Shown: positions 24,209 through 33,701, numbered from the stretch's first letter. The stretch: DNA of 64,000 nt from JBGLNJ01 sp964353405 (GCA_964353405.1 CAYGWJ010000121.1:4661-68660), one strand, 5' to 3'. Numbers and translations are program-made. Notes: a model not told the origin generated them from the letters alone.

Positions 24209-25000
24209 ATGAGCGATACGAAACTCTCTCGGCGTGATTTTTTGAAATACGCCGGTCTGGCCGGAGGCGGTTTGCTCGTCGTCGAATTGTTCGGCACGGG
24301 CGCAGTCTCGCCGCTCAATCCATCCAACGCCGTCGCGGGCGACAGGGTCAAAGAAGCGCAAAGCAAGCACAAGTGGGTTATGGTCATTGACCAGAGCAAG
24401 TGCATCGGCTGCAACTATTGCACCTATGCCTGCAAAGCGTTCAACGATATCCCCGGCGATGCGCAATGGAACACGGTCAGCGTGGAAGGCTCAACCGACA
24501 AAGGCCCGGCTTATCTGCCGCGCCCGTGCCAGCATTGCGAAAACGCGCCGTGCGTGGAGGCCTGCCCGGTCGGAGCGACGTATCACCGCGCCGATGGGCT
24601 GGTCGAGATGGATTACGACAAGTGCATCGGCTGCCGCTACTGTCAAGTGGCCTGCCCATATAATGCGCGCGTGTTCAACTGGCAAGACCCGGCCAAGCTC
24701 GCCAACTCCTATGTGCCCGAGTGGGGCACGCCGGACATTCCGCGCCGTAAGCGCGGCGTGGTAGAAAAATGCACTTTTTGCGCGCAGCGCATTGACCGTG
24801 GGCTGGCACAGGGATTGACCCCCGGCGTGGACCGCGACGCAACGCCCGCGTGTGTGAATGTCTGCCCGGTGCGTGCGCGGTTGTTCGGCGACTTTTACGA
24901 TCCCACAAGCCCCGCGAGCCGCGCGCTGGCTCAGCACCGCAGTTTCCGCCTGCGCGAGGATCTGGGCACCAATCCGCGCGTGTACTATCTGCCCGCGTGA
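24209..25000 (+). CDS. Tat-exported ferredoxin-type Fe-S subunit (NrfC/HybA-like)
   Basis: A 263-residue electron-transfer subunit. The N-terminus has a twin-arginine signal (LSRRDFLKYAGLAGG). Four cysteine groups for [4Fe-4S] clusters follow: CIGCNYCTYACK near residue 65, CQHCENAPCVEACP near 107, CIGCRYCQVACP near 137, and CTFCAQR with CVNVCPVRA near 190-215. It would sit on the outer face, bridging NrfD and the heptaheme protein. Stop of the cytochrome and this ATG are 2 bp apart. Confidence 0.93.
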   Translation: MSDTKLSRRDFLKYAGLAGGGLLVVELFGTGAVSPLNPSNAVAGDRVKEAQSKHKWVMVIDQSKCIGCNYCTYACKAFNDIPGDAQWNTVSVEGSTDKGPAYLPRPCQHCENAPCVEACPVGATYHRADGLVEMDYDKCIGCRYCQVACPYNARVFNWQDPAKLANSYVPEWGTPDIPRRKRGVVEKCTFCAQRIDRGLAQGLTPGVDRDATPACVNVCPVRARLFGDFYDPTSPASRALAQHRSFRLREDLGTNPRVYYLPA

Positions 25001-25020
25001 GACATTCGACGCCAAAGGAT

Positions 25021-26280
25021 ATGACGATGACAACCTTTGCACAACATTTTCGGTTCAAGCTCACACCTTTTAGAATATGGATCATCATCCTCGCTCTGAT
25101 GTGTGCCTTTGGACTGTACGCCGGGATCCTGGTCTTTATCAACGGTCTGTCCATCACGGGGATGTCTGATCGCGTGCCGTGGGGATTGTGGATCACGATT
25201 GACATTTCCTCTATCGGGCTGGGGGCTGGCGCGTTCCTGCTCTCGGCTGCCGTTTACTTGCTCGGGCTGAAAAAGTACGAACCCATCGCTCGCGTGGCCG
25301 TCTTTGTCGGCCTGCTGGGATACACCAGCGCCCTGCTCACGCTATTGCTCGACATTGGCCGCCCGGATCGCTTTTGGCATGGTCTGGCGTTCTGGAACAC
25401 ACACTCGCTCCTGTGGGAAATCATCATGTGTATCACGCTTTACCTCACAGTGCTCATGGTCGAGTTTGCGACGATTGTGGCCGAGCATCGCTTCTTTGCG
25501 CGCTGGCCCTGGGTCGGCAAGCTGGCTCATCAAGCGCACAAGCTGATGCCGGTGCTGGCTGTGGTGGGCATGGGTCTCTCGCTCTTGCACCAGTCCTCGC
25601 TGGGCGCGGCCTACGGCATCATCAAAGCGAGACCCGTGTGGTACAAGCCTACCATGCCGCTGATGTTCATCGCACAGGCCATCGCCACCAGCCCGCTGCT
25701 TGTCGTGGCGCTGTCCATCATCGTGAGCCGGCTGCGGGGCCGCGAGTTGGTCCGTCAAGAACTGCTGTCGGCCGTCGCCCGGTTCAGCGGCTTTGCGCTG
25801 CTCGTGTATGCCTACATGCGCTTTTGGGATTTCCTGGCGATGGACTATTCGTATCTGCCGGTCCGCGCCGAGTCCATGGAACTGCTGACCAGCGGCCCAC
25901 TGGCCTACAATTTCTGGACCTTTGAAGTGTTCCTGGGCATGGTGATTCCGCTTGTGATCCTGTTCGACAACAAACTGCGGCACCAAAAAGCGGCTCTGAT
26001 CGTGGCCGGCTTTCTGGTAGCGTTCGCCCTCATCGTCAACCGCTGGGATACCAACCTGATGGGTTTGCTGGTGCCGTTGGCCTATACCACTGCCGTCCTA
26101 CCTAAAGCTGAGATCAGCTATTCGCCGACTTGGATAGAATGGGCCACGGCGGGCGGCATATTGGGCTACTGGTTGATGGCATTCTCGCTGGGCGTCAAGT
26201 ATTTGCCCATCTTCAAGCAAGAACCGGGGACCAAGGACGAACACGTTGTTGCTCAGGCGCCCGCACTGGCGCAAGCTTGA
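25021..26280 (+). CDS. NrfD-family quinol-interacting membrane subunit
   Basis: A 419-residue polytopic protein with about ten helices. NrfD features are the early loop VPWGLWITIDISSIGLGAGA, the DIGRPDRFWHGLAFWNTHS motif and the ILFDNKL region near the C-terminus. NrfD subunits oxidise or reduce quinone and may move protons. The ATG at 25021 follows AAAGGA; a second ATG two codons on is equally possible. It forms a module with the two genes before it. Confidence 0.92.
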   Translation: MTMTTFAQHFRFKLTPFRIWIIILALMCAFGLYAGILVFINGLSITGMSDRVPWGLWITIDISSIGLGAGAFLLSAAVYLLGLKKYEPIARVAVFVGLLGYTSALLTLLLDIGRPDRFWHGLAFWNTHSLLWEIIMCITLYLTVLMVEFATIVAEHRFFARWPWVGKLAHQAHKLMPVLAVVGMGLSLLHQSSLGAAYGIIKARPVWYKPTMPLMFIAQAIATSPLLVVALSIIVSRLRGRELVRQELLSAVARFSGFALLVYAYMRFWDFLAMDYSYLPVRAESMELLTSGPLAYNFWTFEVFLGMVIPLVILFDNKLRHQKAALIVAGFLVAFALIVNRWDTNLMGLLVPLAYTTAVLPKAEISYSPTWIEWATAGGILGYWLMAFSLGVKYLPIFKQEPGTKDEHVVAQAPALAQA

Positions 26281-26338
26281 GCAAAGCGCACATCACCCAC
26301 TCGAAGCAGGCCCGGCTGACACAAACTGGCAGCTAGAA

Positions 26339-26384
26339 ATGGGGCAGTCACCCAATAGACCTGACACACAGTTTGGTGTAAACT
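26339..26384 (+). promoter_or_regulatory. Promoter C with ATGGG-N7-CCCAA operator
   Basis: ATGGG (26339-26343) and CCCAA (26351-26355) abut -35 TAGACC (26356-26361); -10 TAAACT is at 26379-26384, spacing 17. Same geometry as promoters A and B. It lies between nrfD and the small membrane protein gene. Confidence 0.6.
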
Positions 26385-26425
26385 GCAATCAAAAGGGTTG
26401 GCAAGAGTGGAAAGGAGAATGAAAA

Positions 26426-26800
26426 ATGAACGCGCAAACAATCCAAGATATCTTTATAGTTGCTGGGATGTTCTTTCTGCGCATTGGTCTGCCGCTTCTC
26501 GTCGTCATGGGCCTGGGGTATCTGATTCAACGCTGGCTGGAGCCTAAAGCCGTGCATGAGCAATTCGAGGGAATTGTACGCAGCACACACGAACGAGCGG
26601 CGGCTCCGGTGACGCGACAGTACGCCCTATCGGGCGAGGCGGCCAACAAGTATGCAGTCTGCACGACCAACCTGCAAACGGATATTCCGTGTTGGCTCGC
26701 CCGCCAGATCGCCGGTCAGACATTGCCGGAAGGCTGCGCCACTTGTAAAGTGCGCACGCAGATCAACGCCGACGCGATGGACGTGAAACGCGCCAGCTAA
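26426..26800 (+). CDS. Small membrane protein of the cytochrome locus, unknown function
   Basis: A 124-residue protein with an N-terminal helix (IFIVAGMFFLRIGLPLLVVM, GLGYLI) and a soluble tail containing four cysteines (CTTNLQTDIPCW and GCATCKV). The cysteine spacing could hold a metal, but CATC lacks the following His, so it is not a heme site. GGAGAATG and a site-C promoter precede it, and a terminator follows. I do not recognise a family; context suggests an accessory subunit of the NrfD complex. Confidence 0.75.
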   Translation: MNAQTIQDIFIVAGMFFLRIGLPLLVVMGLGYLIQRWLEPKAVHEQFEGIVRSTHERAAAPVTRQYALSGEAANKYAVCTTNLQTDIPCWLARQIAGQTLPEGCATCKVRTQINADAMDVKRAS

Positions 26801-26820
26801 CAACACTTTTATTGCCCTCC

Positions 26821-26853
26821 AGGCCCGAAGAGTCACTTTGGGCCTTTTTTTTT
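26821..26853 (+). terminator. Intrinsic terminator ending the respiratory locus
   Basis: AGGCCC (26821-26826) pairs with GGGCCT (26840-26845), followed by an uninterrupted run of T to 26853. Confidence 0.9.
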
Positions 26854-26894
26854 GTCAGTCACGCAACCGTAACAGACCTGTTACTCTGGAACTA

Positions 26895-26923
26895 TTGATT
26901 TGCGATATACTCTGGCGTATACT
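26895..26923 (+). promoter_or_regulatory. Promoter of the PAS-GAF kinase gene
   Basis: -35 TTGATT (26895-26900) and -10 TATACT (26918-26923), 17-bp spacing, about 90 bp before the start codon. Confidence 0.6.
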
Positions 26924-27012
26924 TGTTAGAATGACGTCATGTCCCGCCTGAATCAGCGGGCCGGCCCCAGACCCTTGTCGCTTGCCAGACAGTCAAGATA
27001 CGGAGGCAGCCG

Positions 27013-28740
27013 ATGGAGCGCGAGTTGCATAGCCTGCTCACGGACGACAACCCGGACGGCCGCTCATCACTGGAGCGTGCAAGCCAGCGTCAATCGTTGC
27101 AGAGAGCTGAAAGCCTCTACCACGCCCTCTTTGACAGCATTCCCGTTGGCCTGTACCGCGCTGCGCCGGACGGGCGCATCACAGACGCCAACCTGACCCT
27201 GGCGCGCATGGTCGGTTATCCCGACCGCGAGTCTTTGCTGTCCAGCCATGCGCTCGACAAGTACATCTCCTCGGAAGACCTCGAGAGTATGCAGACTCTC
27301 CTGGAAAGCCAGGGGACCGTCCGTGAATTCCAAACGCGAATGCAGCTTCCGGATGGAACGGCGCAGTGGCTGGAGCACAACGTGCAGGCCATTCGGGATG
27401 CCAATGGCAGGGTACTGTATTACGATGGGACCGTTGAGGACATTACAGCGCGAAAACGGGCGGAAGAAGCCCTTCAGCGGCGCAACCGCGACCTGGCCCT
27501 GTTCAATCAAATAGGACAGACGCTCACCGCCACGCTGGACCTGCGCCAGGTCATGAAGCAGGTACTCGTCACAGTCACACAAACTCTCGGCGCGGAGGGC
27601 AGTTCAGTTTGGTTGTGGGACGAACAGCGTGAAGGTTATTTGATTTGCCGGGCCGCTTCTCACCCTGTCCCCAATGAAGCCTTGATCAACATGCGCCTGC
27701 AACCCGGCCAGGGTATTGCGGGCTGGGTGGCGCAGAGCGGGCAGAGAGCCAATGTGCCATCCGCCCCCAACGATCCGCGCTTTGCCGAAGCCATTGACGC
27801 CAAGACCGGCTTTCGCACCCTGTCACTGCTGGCCACACCGCTGCGCGTGCGGGAGACCGTCATCGGTGTGCTGGAAGTGGTCAACAAGTTGGGCGGCGAG
27901 TTTGACGCGAACGACGGCGCGCTGCTCGAAACGCTGGCGACCTGGGCCGCGATTGCCATTGATAACGCGCAGTTGGTCGAAACACTCCGCCAGCGCACCG
28001 TGGAGCTTCAGGAACGCAACGAAGAACTGGACGCCTTTGCCCACACGGTGGCCCACGATCTCAAGAACCCCTTGGGCCTCATCCTCGGTTATTCGGAGCT
28101 TTTGGAGCATGACTTTACCAGCCTGCCGGAGGTAGATCAGCAGCGTTGCCTGCAGACCGTTCTGCAATGCTCCTTCAAGATACAAAACATCGTGGACGAG
28201 CTGCTTTTGCTTTCAGAAGCACGCAAGGCTGAAGCGATACATCACCCGCTGGATATGGCGAGCATCGTGGCCGAAGCTCGGCGACGCTTGTCGCGCATGA
28301 CGGAAGAGTATCATGCGGAGATGATCGTCCCGCCCGCTTCGGCATGGCCGGTGGCTATGGGACACGCCCCGTGGATAGAGCAGGTGTGGGTCAACTATAT
28401 CAGCAACGCGCTCAAGTATGGCGGGCGTCCTCCGCGCGTGGAGCTGGGCGCGGACCCACCTTCGGACGGCACGGTGCGCTTCTGGGTGCGCGACAATGGC
28501 CCCGGCTTTACCCCAGAGGAGCAGGCCCGCCTGTTCACGCCGTTCACGCGGCTGGCTCAGATGAGTGTCGAGGGGCATGGCCTGGGGCTATCCATCGTCC
28601 AGCGCATTGTGGACAAGCTCGGCGGGCAAGTGAGCGCGGAGAGCCGGGTCGGCCAGGGCAGCGTCTTTAGCTTTACCCTGCTCGCCGCACTGCCCTCGTC
28701 CGAGGTGCCCGACTGGGTAGTTTTCACCAGTCAGCCGTGA
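27013..28740 (+). CDS. Soluble PAS-GAF sensor histidine kinase
   Basis: A 575-residue cytoplasmic kinase with no membrane helix. It has a PAS domain with PAC (residues about 35-155, ending GTVEDITARKRAEEAL), a GAF domain (about 170-320), a HisKA helix with His in AHTVAHDLKNPLGLI, and an HATPase domain (WVNYISNALKYGG, DNGPGF, GHGLGLSIVQRIV, GQGSVFSFTL). GGAGG precedes the ATG. No partner regulator is adjacent; the one at 1-579 or an unlinked one may serve. A terminator closes the gene. Confidence 0.92.
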   Translation: MERELHSLLTDDNPDGRSSLERASQRQSLQRAESLYHALFDSIPVGLYRAAPDGRITDANLTLARMVGYPDRESLLSSHALDKYISSEDLESMQTLLESQGTVREFQTRMQLPDGTAQWLEHNVQAIRDANGRVLYYDGTVEDITARKRAEEALQRRNRDLALFNQIGQTLTATLDLRQVMKQVLVTVTQTLGAEGSSVWLWDEQREGYLICRAASHPVPNEALINMRLQPGQGIAGWVAQSGQRANVPSAPNDPRFAEAIDAKTGFRTLSLLATPLRVRETVIGVLEVVNKLGGEFDANDGALLETLATWAAIAIDNAQLVETLRQRTVELQERNEELDAFAHTVAHDLKNPLGLILGYSELLEHDFTSLPEVDQQRCLQTVLQCSFKIQNIVDELLLLSEARKAEAIHHPLDMASIVAEARRRLSRMTEEYHAEMIVPPASAWPVAMGHAPWIEQVWVNYISNALKYGGRPPRVELGADPPSDGTVRFWVRDNGPGFTPEEQARLFTPFTRLAQMSVEGHGLGLSIVQRIVDKLGGQVSAESRVGQGSVFSFTLLAALPSSEVPDWVVFTSQP

Positions 28741-28758
28741 AAAAAAAGTCCGACCCTC

Positions 28759-28790
28759 ATCGCCCCGACCTAACACGCCGGGGCGATTTT
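28759..28790 (+). terminator. Terminator of the PAS-GAF kinase gene
   Basis: ATCGCCCCG (28759-28767) pairs with CGGGGCGAT (28779-28787) and is followed by TTTT. Confidence 0.8.
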
Positions 28791-28819
28791 GCTGGTGATT
28801 ACCCACATTTTATCGGACT

Positions 28820-28891
28820 CCCGAACTTGTTCGGGCCACTGCCTCAACAAGTTGAGGACTCTACGTAGTTGTGGACTCTACGTAGTTGTGG
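28820..28891. repeat. Cluster of short palindromes and a 17-bp tandem duplication
   Basis: CCCGAAC-TT-GTTCGGG (28820-28835), CCTCAAC-AA-GTTGAGG (28842-28857), then ACTCTACGTAGTTGTGG twice in tandem (28858-28874, 28875-28891), each with a CTACGTAG palindrome. This fills most of the 284-bp gap before glcD; an imperfect relative of the 18-bp EcoRI-centred palindrome sits at 28900-28915. Confidence 0.75.
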
Positions 28892-28912
28892 GTAGTCACC
28901 AGAATTCTGTTG

Positions 28913-28970
28913 TTGAATCTGCGCGCGTTTGATGCTATACTATAGCCACGGGTTGGCCGCGGTCGGCCAA
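28913..28970 (+). promoter_or_regulatory. glcDEF promoter with downstream operator
   Basis: -35 TTGAAT (28913-28918) and -10 TATACT (28936-28941), 17-bp spacing. A perfect palindrome TTGGCCG-CGGT-CGGCCAA follows at 28953-28970, just after the likely start site, a good repressor position. Confidence 0.6.
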
Positions 28971-29024
28971 ACACGACAGGACCGACCGCGCCATCAGCCA
29001 ATTGCACGCAGGAGGTGATGCGTT

Positions 29025-30473
29025 ATGGACACCACGAATTTTCTGTCCTCGCTGGCTCAACTCTATCCGCCGGAGCGATTGCTGGTCCAGGCCGCGCAGC
29101 TTGCGGCTTACGAGTCCGATGCGCTGACGGCGTATCACATCCGGCCCGCTGCCGCCGTCCTGCCTGAGACGCAAGAACAAGTCATAGAGACCGTCAAGCT
29201 GTGCCATCGCTTTGGCGTGCCATTCGTCGCGCGCGGCAGCGGCACGAGTCTCTCCGGTGGTTCACTGCCCATCAAAGATGGCCTACTCATCGCGCTCAAC
29301 CGGCTCAATCGCATCGTGCGGATTGACCCAAAGGAGCGCATCGCCGTCGTCGAGCCGGGCGTGATCAACCTCGACGTGAGCAAAGCGGCGGCTCCCTATG
29401 GCTTGTACTATGCGCCCGACCCTTCGAGCCAGGCCATTTGCACGATCGGCGGCAACGTGGCCTTCAACGCGGGCGGAGCGCACTGCCTCAAATACGGCAT
29501 GACGAGCAATCACGTGCTGGCGATGAAAGCCGTCTTGCCCGACGGTGAGGTCGTTCAAGTGGGCAGCGAAAGCATGGAAAGCGTCGGGCCAGATTATGTC
29601 GGCCTGCTCGTCGGCTCGGAAGGATTGTTCGGCGTGGCGCTCGAAATCACCTTGAGGCTTTTGCCCAAACCGGAAAAATTCCGCACAGTGCTGGCCGCGT
29701 ATCACAGCCTGGAAGCCGCGGGCGAGGCCGTGGCGCGAGTGGTCGCTTCCGGTTTGCTGCCCGGCGCAATGGAAATTATGGATCGGCTCGCTATTCAGGC
29801 AGCCGAGGCGGCGGTTCACGCCCACTATCCGCAAGGCGCGGCGGCGCTCCTCATCGTCGAGTTAGACGGCGAGGCGCTGCAGGTCGAAGAAGAATTCAAA
29901 CTCCTCAAGAGCGTCATCGAAGCTTCAGGCGCGTATGAAATTCGAGTCGCCCAGGACGACGCCGACCGCCTTCGAATTTGGAAAGGACGCAAGAGCGCGT
30001 TCTCGGCCGTAGGGCGGTTGAGTCCCGACTATATCGTGCAGGATGGCGTCGTACCACGCAGCCGCCTGGGCGCGGCGCTGGCCGAAATCGAGCGAATGAG
30101 CGCGGCCTACAACCTCCGCGTGGCGAACGTCTTTCACGCCGGCGACGGCAACTTGCACCCCCTCATCCTTTACAACGGACGCGAAGCCGGTGCGCTTGAG
30201 CGAGCCAAGAAACTAGCCGGCGAGATTTTGCAGTTGTGCATCCAATACGGCGGCTCTATCACCGGCGAGCACGGCGTGGGCGTTGAGAAACGCGAGTACC
30301 TGCCGCAGATGTTTGGCGAGTTGGACGTGGAGACCATGCGCCGATTGCGACGTGCTATTGACCCGCACGAGATTTCGAACCGCGGCAAAATGTTCCCGGA
30401 CGGCCAAGCGCCTGCGCTCGCCTTTACCGGGCCGCATCCGCTGGAAATCGCCGGTATTATTTCACGCGAGTAA
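29025..30473 (+). CDS. glcD: Glycolate oxidase FAD subunit GlcD
   Basis: FAD-linked 2-hydroxyacid dehydrogenase, 482 residues, oxidising glycolate (or D-lactate) to the oxoacid. The PCMH-type FAD domain shows [17 protein letters not shown] near residue 67 and the pyrophosphate-binding region [17 protein letters not shown] near 137. The C-terminal domain has the conserved [16 protein letters not shown] and [20 protein letters not shown] precedes the ATG. glcE follows after 5 bp. D-lactate dehydrogenase is the main alternative; the trio with glcE and glcF favours glycolate. Confidence 0.92.
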   Translation: MDTTNFLSSLAQLYPPERLLVQAAQLAAYESDALTAYHIRPAAAVLPETQEQVIETVKLCHRFGVPFVARGSGTSLSGGSLPIKDGLLIALNRLNRIVRIDPKERIAVVEPGVINLDVSKAAAPYGLYYAPDPSSQAICTIGGNVAFNAGGAHCLKYGMTSNHVLAMKAVLPDGEVVQVGSESMESVGPDYVGLLVGSEGLFGVALEITLRLLPKPEKFRTVLAAYHSLEAAGEAVARVVASGLLPGAMEIMDRLAIQAAEAAVHAHYPQGAAALLIVELDGEALQVEEEFKLLKSVIEASGAYEIRVAQDDADRLRIWKGRKSAFSAVGRLSPDYIVQDGVVPRSRLGAALAEIERMSAAYNLRVANVFHAGDGNLHPLILYNGREAGALERAKKLAGEILQLCIQYGGSITGEHGVGVEKREYLPQMFGELDVETMRRLRRAIDPHEISNRGKMFPDGQAPALAFTGPHPLEIAGIISRE

Positions 30474-30478
30474 AGACC

Positions 30479-31555
30479 ATGCAACCCAATACAATCCAAG
30501 AACTGCAGGCCATGGTACGCGACGCCGCCGCGCGTCGCGTACTGCCGCGCGGCGGCGGCACCAAGCCCGCCCTCTCCACGCCGCCCGATGACGCAACGCC
30601 GCTCGACCTGATGGACATCACGGGAGTGGTTGAATATGAGCCGGGCGAATTCACTTTCACGGCGCGGGCCGGGACGCGCATCGTGGACGTGAACAAGCTG
30701 CTCCAAGAGCACGGGCAATACCTGCCCTTTGACCCGCTCCTCGTCGAGCGGGGCGCGACGCTGGGTGGGACCGTGGCGGCGGGCATGAGCGGGCCGGGCC
30801 GCTATCGCTACGGCGGCGTGCGTGATTTTCTGCTCGGCGTGCGTCACGTAGACGGCGAGGGTCAGCTCATCCGCAGCGGCGGTAAGGTCGTCAAGAACGC
30901 GGCCGGCTTTGACATTCCCAAACTGATGGTCGGCAGCCTGGGCCAACTGGGCGTGCTGGTCGAGTTGACCTTCAAGGTGTTCCCGGAGCCGGAAGCTTAT
31001 CGCACACTCGAGCTGGTCTGCCCCAAATTGGAAGACGCACTGCAGGCGCTGTATCGCCTCAGCGCTTCACAACTCGACCTCATCGCACTTGACCTTGAGC
31101 CGACTCTATACCGCTCGACACTCTGGGTCCGCATCGGCGGATTGGCAGACGCCTTGGCTGCGCGAATAGAGCGCGTGCGCAGCTTGATGGGCGGTGAAAT
31201 CGTCAACGGCGCCGAGGAAGAAACGCTGTGGCGCAAAGCTCGTGAACTGGAATGGGTGCCCTCGGGCTGGTCGCTGGTCAAAGTGCCCCTCACCCCGGGC
31301 CGCATCGCCGCGCTGGAGCACAGCTTATCCAGCCAGCCCTCACTGCGCCGGTATAGCGGCGGCGGTCAAGTCGGATGGATTGCCTTGCCGGGATCGTCAC
31401 AGGTGCTCGATGGCTTGCTGGCTTCGCAAGGTCTATCCGGGCTGACGATCTGGGGGACACCCGGTCATTCCCGCCTCGGAGTCCGTGCGGGCGAGCCGCT
31501 CGCGCGCCGCGTCAAAGACGCACTCGATCCTGTCAAGCGATTCGTGGAGGTCTAG
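30479..31555 (+). CDS. glcE: Glycolate oxidase FAD-binding subunit GlcE
   Basis: Second FAD-type subunit, 358 residues. The PCMH-type N-terminal half shows [14 protein letters not shown], an [14 protein letters not shown] block and [37 protein letters not shown] follows near residue 137. It is shorter than GlcD, as usual for GlcE. It lies between glcD and glcF with very tight spacing. Confidence 0.92.
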   Translation: MQPNTIQELQAMVRDAAARRVLPRGGGTKPALSTPPDDATPLDLMDITGVVEYEPGEFTFTARAGTRIVDVNKLLQEHGQYLPFDPLLVERGATLGGTVAAGMSGPGRYRYGGVRDFLLGVRHVDGEGQLIRSGGKVVKNAAGFDIPKLMVGSLGQLGVLVELTFKVFPEPEAYRTLELVCPKLEDALQALYRLSASQLDLIALDLEPTLYRSTLWVRIGGLADALAARIERVRSLMGGEIVNGAEEETLWRKARELEWVPSGWSLVKVPLTPGRIAALEHSLSSQPSLRRYSGGGQVGWIALPGSSQVLDGLLASQGLSGLTIWGTPGHSRLGVRAGEPLARRVKDALDPVKRFVEV

Positions 31556-31556
31556 C

Positions 31557-32819
31557 GTGCAGCACACCATTCCACTCGATCAACTGGGCGCGCAGGGACC
31601 GGCGATGGCGCACGCCGTCGAGGCGTGCGTGCATTGCGGCTTTTGCCTGCCCGCCTGCCCCACGTACAAAATCCTGGGCGAAGAAATGGACTCGCCGCGT
31701 GGCCGCATCGTGTTGATCAAGTCGGCGCTCGAAGGTCAACTGAACATCGAGGAAACGGCGCCGTTCATTGATCACTGCCTGGGCTGCCTGGCTTGCGCGC
31801 CGGTCTGCCCTTCGGGCGTGCCGTATGGCGAGCTGGTCATGCCCTTCCGGACGTACGCCGAAAAGCGCCGCCAGCGCAAGCCGATGGACAAACTCCAGCG
31901 GACCCTGGTGAACGAGACGCTACCCTATCCGGGCCGCTTCCGTTTGGCGGCGACGATGGGCAAACTGGCGCAGCCGTTCAGCGGGCTCCTTCCGCAAGAG
32001 TTGCGCGGGATGCTGGCAATGTTGCCCGATCATCTGCCGCCCTCACAACCGCTTCCCAGGCTTTATCCTGCACAAGGCCAACGCCGCGCGCGCGTCGCTC
32101 TATTGGCGGGCTGCGTCCAGCAAGTGTTGGCGCCGGAAATCAACTGGGCTACGCTGCGCGTGCTGGCCCAGAACGGCGTCGAGGTCGTCATCCCGCCAGG
32201 TCAGGGCTGCTGCGGCGCGTTGCCGATGCACCAGGGAGAGCAAGAGCGGGGACGCGGGCTTGCGCTCAAGAATCTGCGTGTGTTTCCAAAGGATGTGGAC
32301 GCGGTCGTGACCAATGCAGCCGGCTGCGGATCGGGCATCCAAGAGTACGGGCTGCTCTTCAAAGGTCATCCCGCGCAGAGTGAGGCCGAAGCGTTCGCCC
32401 AGCAAGTCAAGGACGTGAGCGTGTTTCTAGCCGAGTTGGGGCTTGAGGGCCCACCGCCGCTACGTCAACCGCTCAAGCTGGCTTATCACGATGCCTGTCA
32501 CCTGTCGAACGCACAGGGCATCACGGAGCCTCCGCGCCGATTGCTCAAGAGTATCCCGAACTTGACGCTGCTCGAAGTGCCGGAAGGCGACATGTGCTGC
32601 GGGTCGGCTGGCGTCTACAACCTGGAACAGCCCGAGATCGCTAACCAGCTCGGCCAGCGCAAAGCGGAAAACATTTTGCGAACGGGCGGCGAAGGGGTGG
32701 CGGCAGGCAACATTGGCTGCCTGGTCCAAATCCGCACACACCTGCAAAGGCTCAACAAGCCTCTGCCCGTGTATCATACGGTGCAGGTCCTCGACCTGGC
32801 TTATGCACAGGCTGTTTGA
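31557..32819 (+). CDS. glcF: Glycolate oxidase Fe-S subunit GlcF
   Basis: A 420-residue Fe-S subunit carrying electrons to the membrane. Two ferredoxin motifs lie near the N-terminus ([15 protein letters not shown] and [14 protein letters not shown]). Two CCG heterodisulfide-reductase-type domains follow (AGCVQQVL with [19 protein letters not shown] with GDMCCGSAG). The start is GTG at 31557-31559, two bases after the glcE stop and with GGAGG upstream. Confidence 0.93.
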   Translation: MQHTIPLDQLGAQGPAMAHAVEACVHCGFCLPACPTYKILGEEMDSPRGRIVLIKSALEGQLNIEETAPFIDHCLGCLACAPVCPSGVPYGELVMPFRTYAEKRRQRKPMDKLQRTLVNETLPYPGRFRLAATMGKLAQPFSGLLPQELRGMLAMLPDHLPPSQPLPRLYPAQGQRRARVALLAGCVQQVLAPEINWATLRVLAQNGVEVVIPPGQGCCGALPMHQGEQERGRGLALKNLRVFPKDVDAVVTNAAGCGSGIQEYGLLFKGHPAQSEAEAFAQQVKDVSVFLAELGLEGPPPLRQPLKLAYHDACHLSNAQGITEPPRRLLKSIPNLTLLEVPEGDMCCGSAGVYNLEQPEIANQLGQRKAENILRTGGEGVAAGNIGCLVQIRTHLQRLNKPLPVYHTVQVLDLAYAQAV

Positions 32820-32839
32820 GCAGAACCGCAGAATTGTGC

Positions 32840-32862
32840 GGGCGACTAGACACAGTCGCTCC
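32840..32862. repeat. REP-like hairpin between convergent genes
   Basis: GCGACT (32842-32847) and AGTCGC (32854-32859) form a hairpin. On the minus strand it reads AAGTAGGAGCGACTGTGTCT, and its TAG is the stop codon of the nitroreductase gene. It may terminate both convergent transcripts. Confidence 0.55.
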
Positions 32863-33626
32863 TACTTGAGCTCAAAGCCTTGACTCATTAAAACCGCGTG
32901 CAAGAAGGTGCGCGTGGGTTGAGAGACGCGCCGGGCCGAGTGCTCCAGCCAGCCATAGTCCTCCACCTGCTCCGGCTTGCCCGGCACAGGCGCCTGGCGT
33001 CCCTCGTAAATGCCGGTCTCGATCATCGCGCGGTCATAATCCCGCAAGGCCTGGTCTTGATCGCGGTTGTACGTTTCCCAATGCAACACCGCCTTGGTCG
33101 CCAATCGAGGCCGGAGGCGCGGCGCGGCGGCCGGCCAGCCCACCGTCATGCCGGTGACAGGCAAGACAAGGTGGGGCAGAGCCAAAAGCTCAATCACCGC
33201 TCGCGGGTTGTTGCGGATCGAGCCGATGTAGCAGATGCCCAACCCCAACGATTCGGCCGCCAGCGCCGCAGTCTGCGACGCGATGGCCGTGTCCACCGTG
33301 GCGAGCAGGAAATTCTCTACGTACTCGGCCACCTGCTCGTAGCCACGCAACTGGCAGACGCGATCCAGCCGATTGAGGTCGGCGCACCAGGCCATAAAGA
33401 CAGGGGCCTCGGCAATGTGCGATTGGTTGCCGCACAACTCGGCCAGCCGCTTGCGCTTCTCAGCGTCGGTCACGGCGACGACGCTCATCATCTGCAAATT
33501 GGACGAGGTCGAGCTGCGCTGCGCCGCCGCGACAAGGGTCTCGACCATTTCAGCTGGAACGGGGTCGGGCTTGTAATGCCGGACAGAGCCGTGACGATGA
33601 ATCAATGCGATGGTAGATGTGCTCAC
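32862..33626 (-). CDS. NADPH nitroreductase family protein (NfsA-like)
   Basis: A 254-residue flavoprotein of the NfsA/FRP branch. Features: the N-terminal HRHGSVRHYKPDPVP, the FMN-contact stretch AAQRSSTSSNLQMMSV near residue 35, ESLGLGICYIGSIRNNP near 126, and LPVTGMTVGWP near 155. It would reduce quinones, flavins or nitro compounds. The start is GTG at 33624-33626 with GGAGT upstream. It is divergent from the molybdenum hydroxylase cluster, and a TATAAT -10-like box for it lies at 33662-33667. Confidence 0.9.
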   Translation of the reverse strand: MSTSTIALIHRHGSVRHYKPDPVPAEMVETLVAAAQRSSTSSNLQMMSVVAVTDAEKRKRLAELCGNQSHIAEAPVFMAWCADLNRLDRVCQLRGYEQVAEYVENFLLATVDTAIASQTAALAAESLGLGICYIGSIRNNPRAVIELLALPHLVLPVTGMTVGWPAAAPRLRPRLATKAVLHWETYNRDQDQALRDYDRAMIETGIYEGRQAPVPGKPEQVEDYGWLEHSARRVSQPTRTFLHAVLMSQGFELK

Positions 33627-33671
33627 AGGTTCACTCCGTTATCGTGATGTTGTGCGTATGAATTATATCAC

Positions 33672-33701
33672 TTGGCAGAAAAGACAATTCTGCGCTAAAA
33701 T
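33672..33701 (+). promoter_or_regulatory. Promoter of the molybdenum hydroxylase cluster
   Basis: -35 TTGGCA (33672-33677) and -10 TAAAAT (33696-33701), 18-bp spacing, about 50 bp before the start codon. Confidence 0.55.

Noticed and set aside
26741..26760. Heme site CATC in the 26426 protein
   Set aside because: The motif is CATCK, lacking the essential His.
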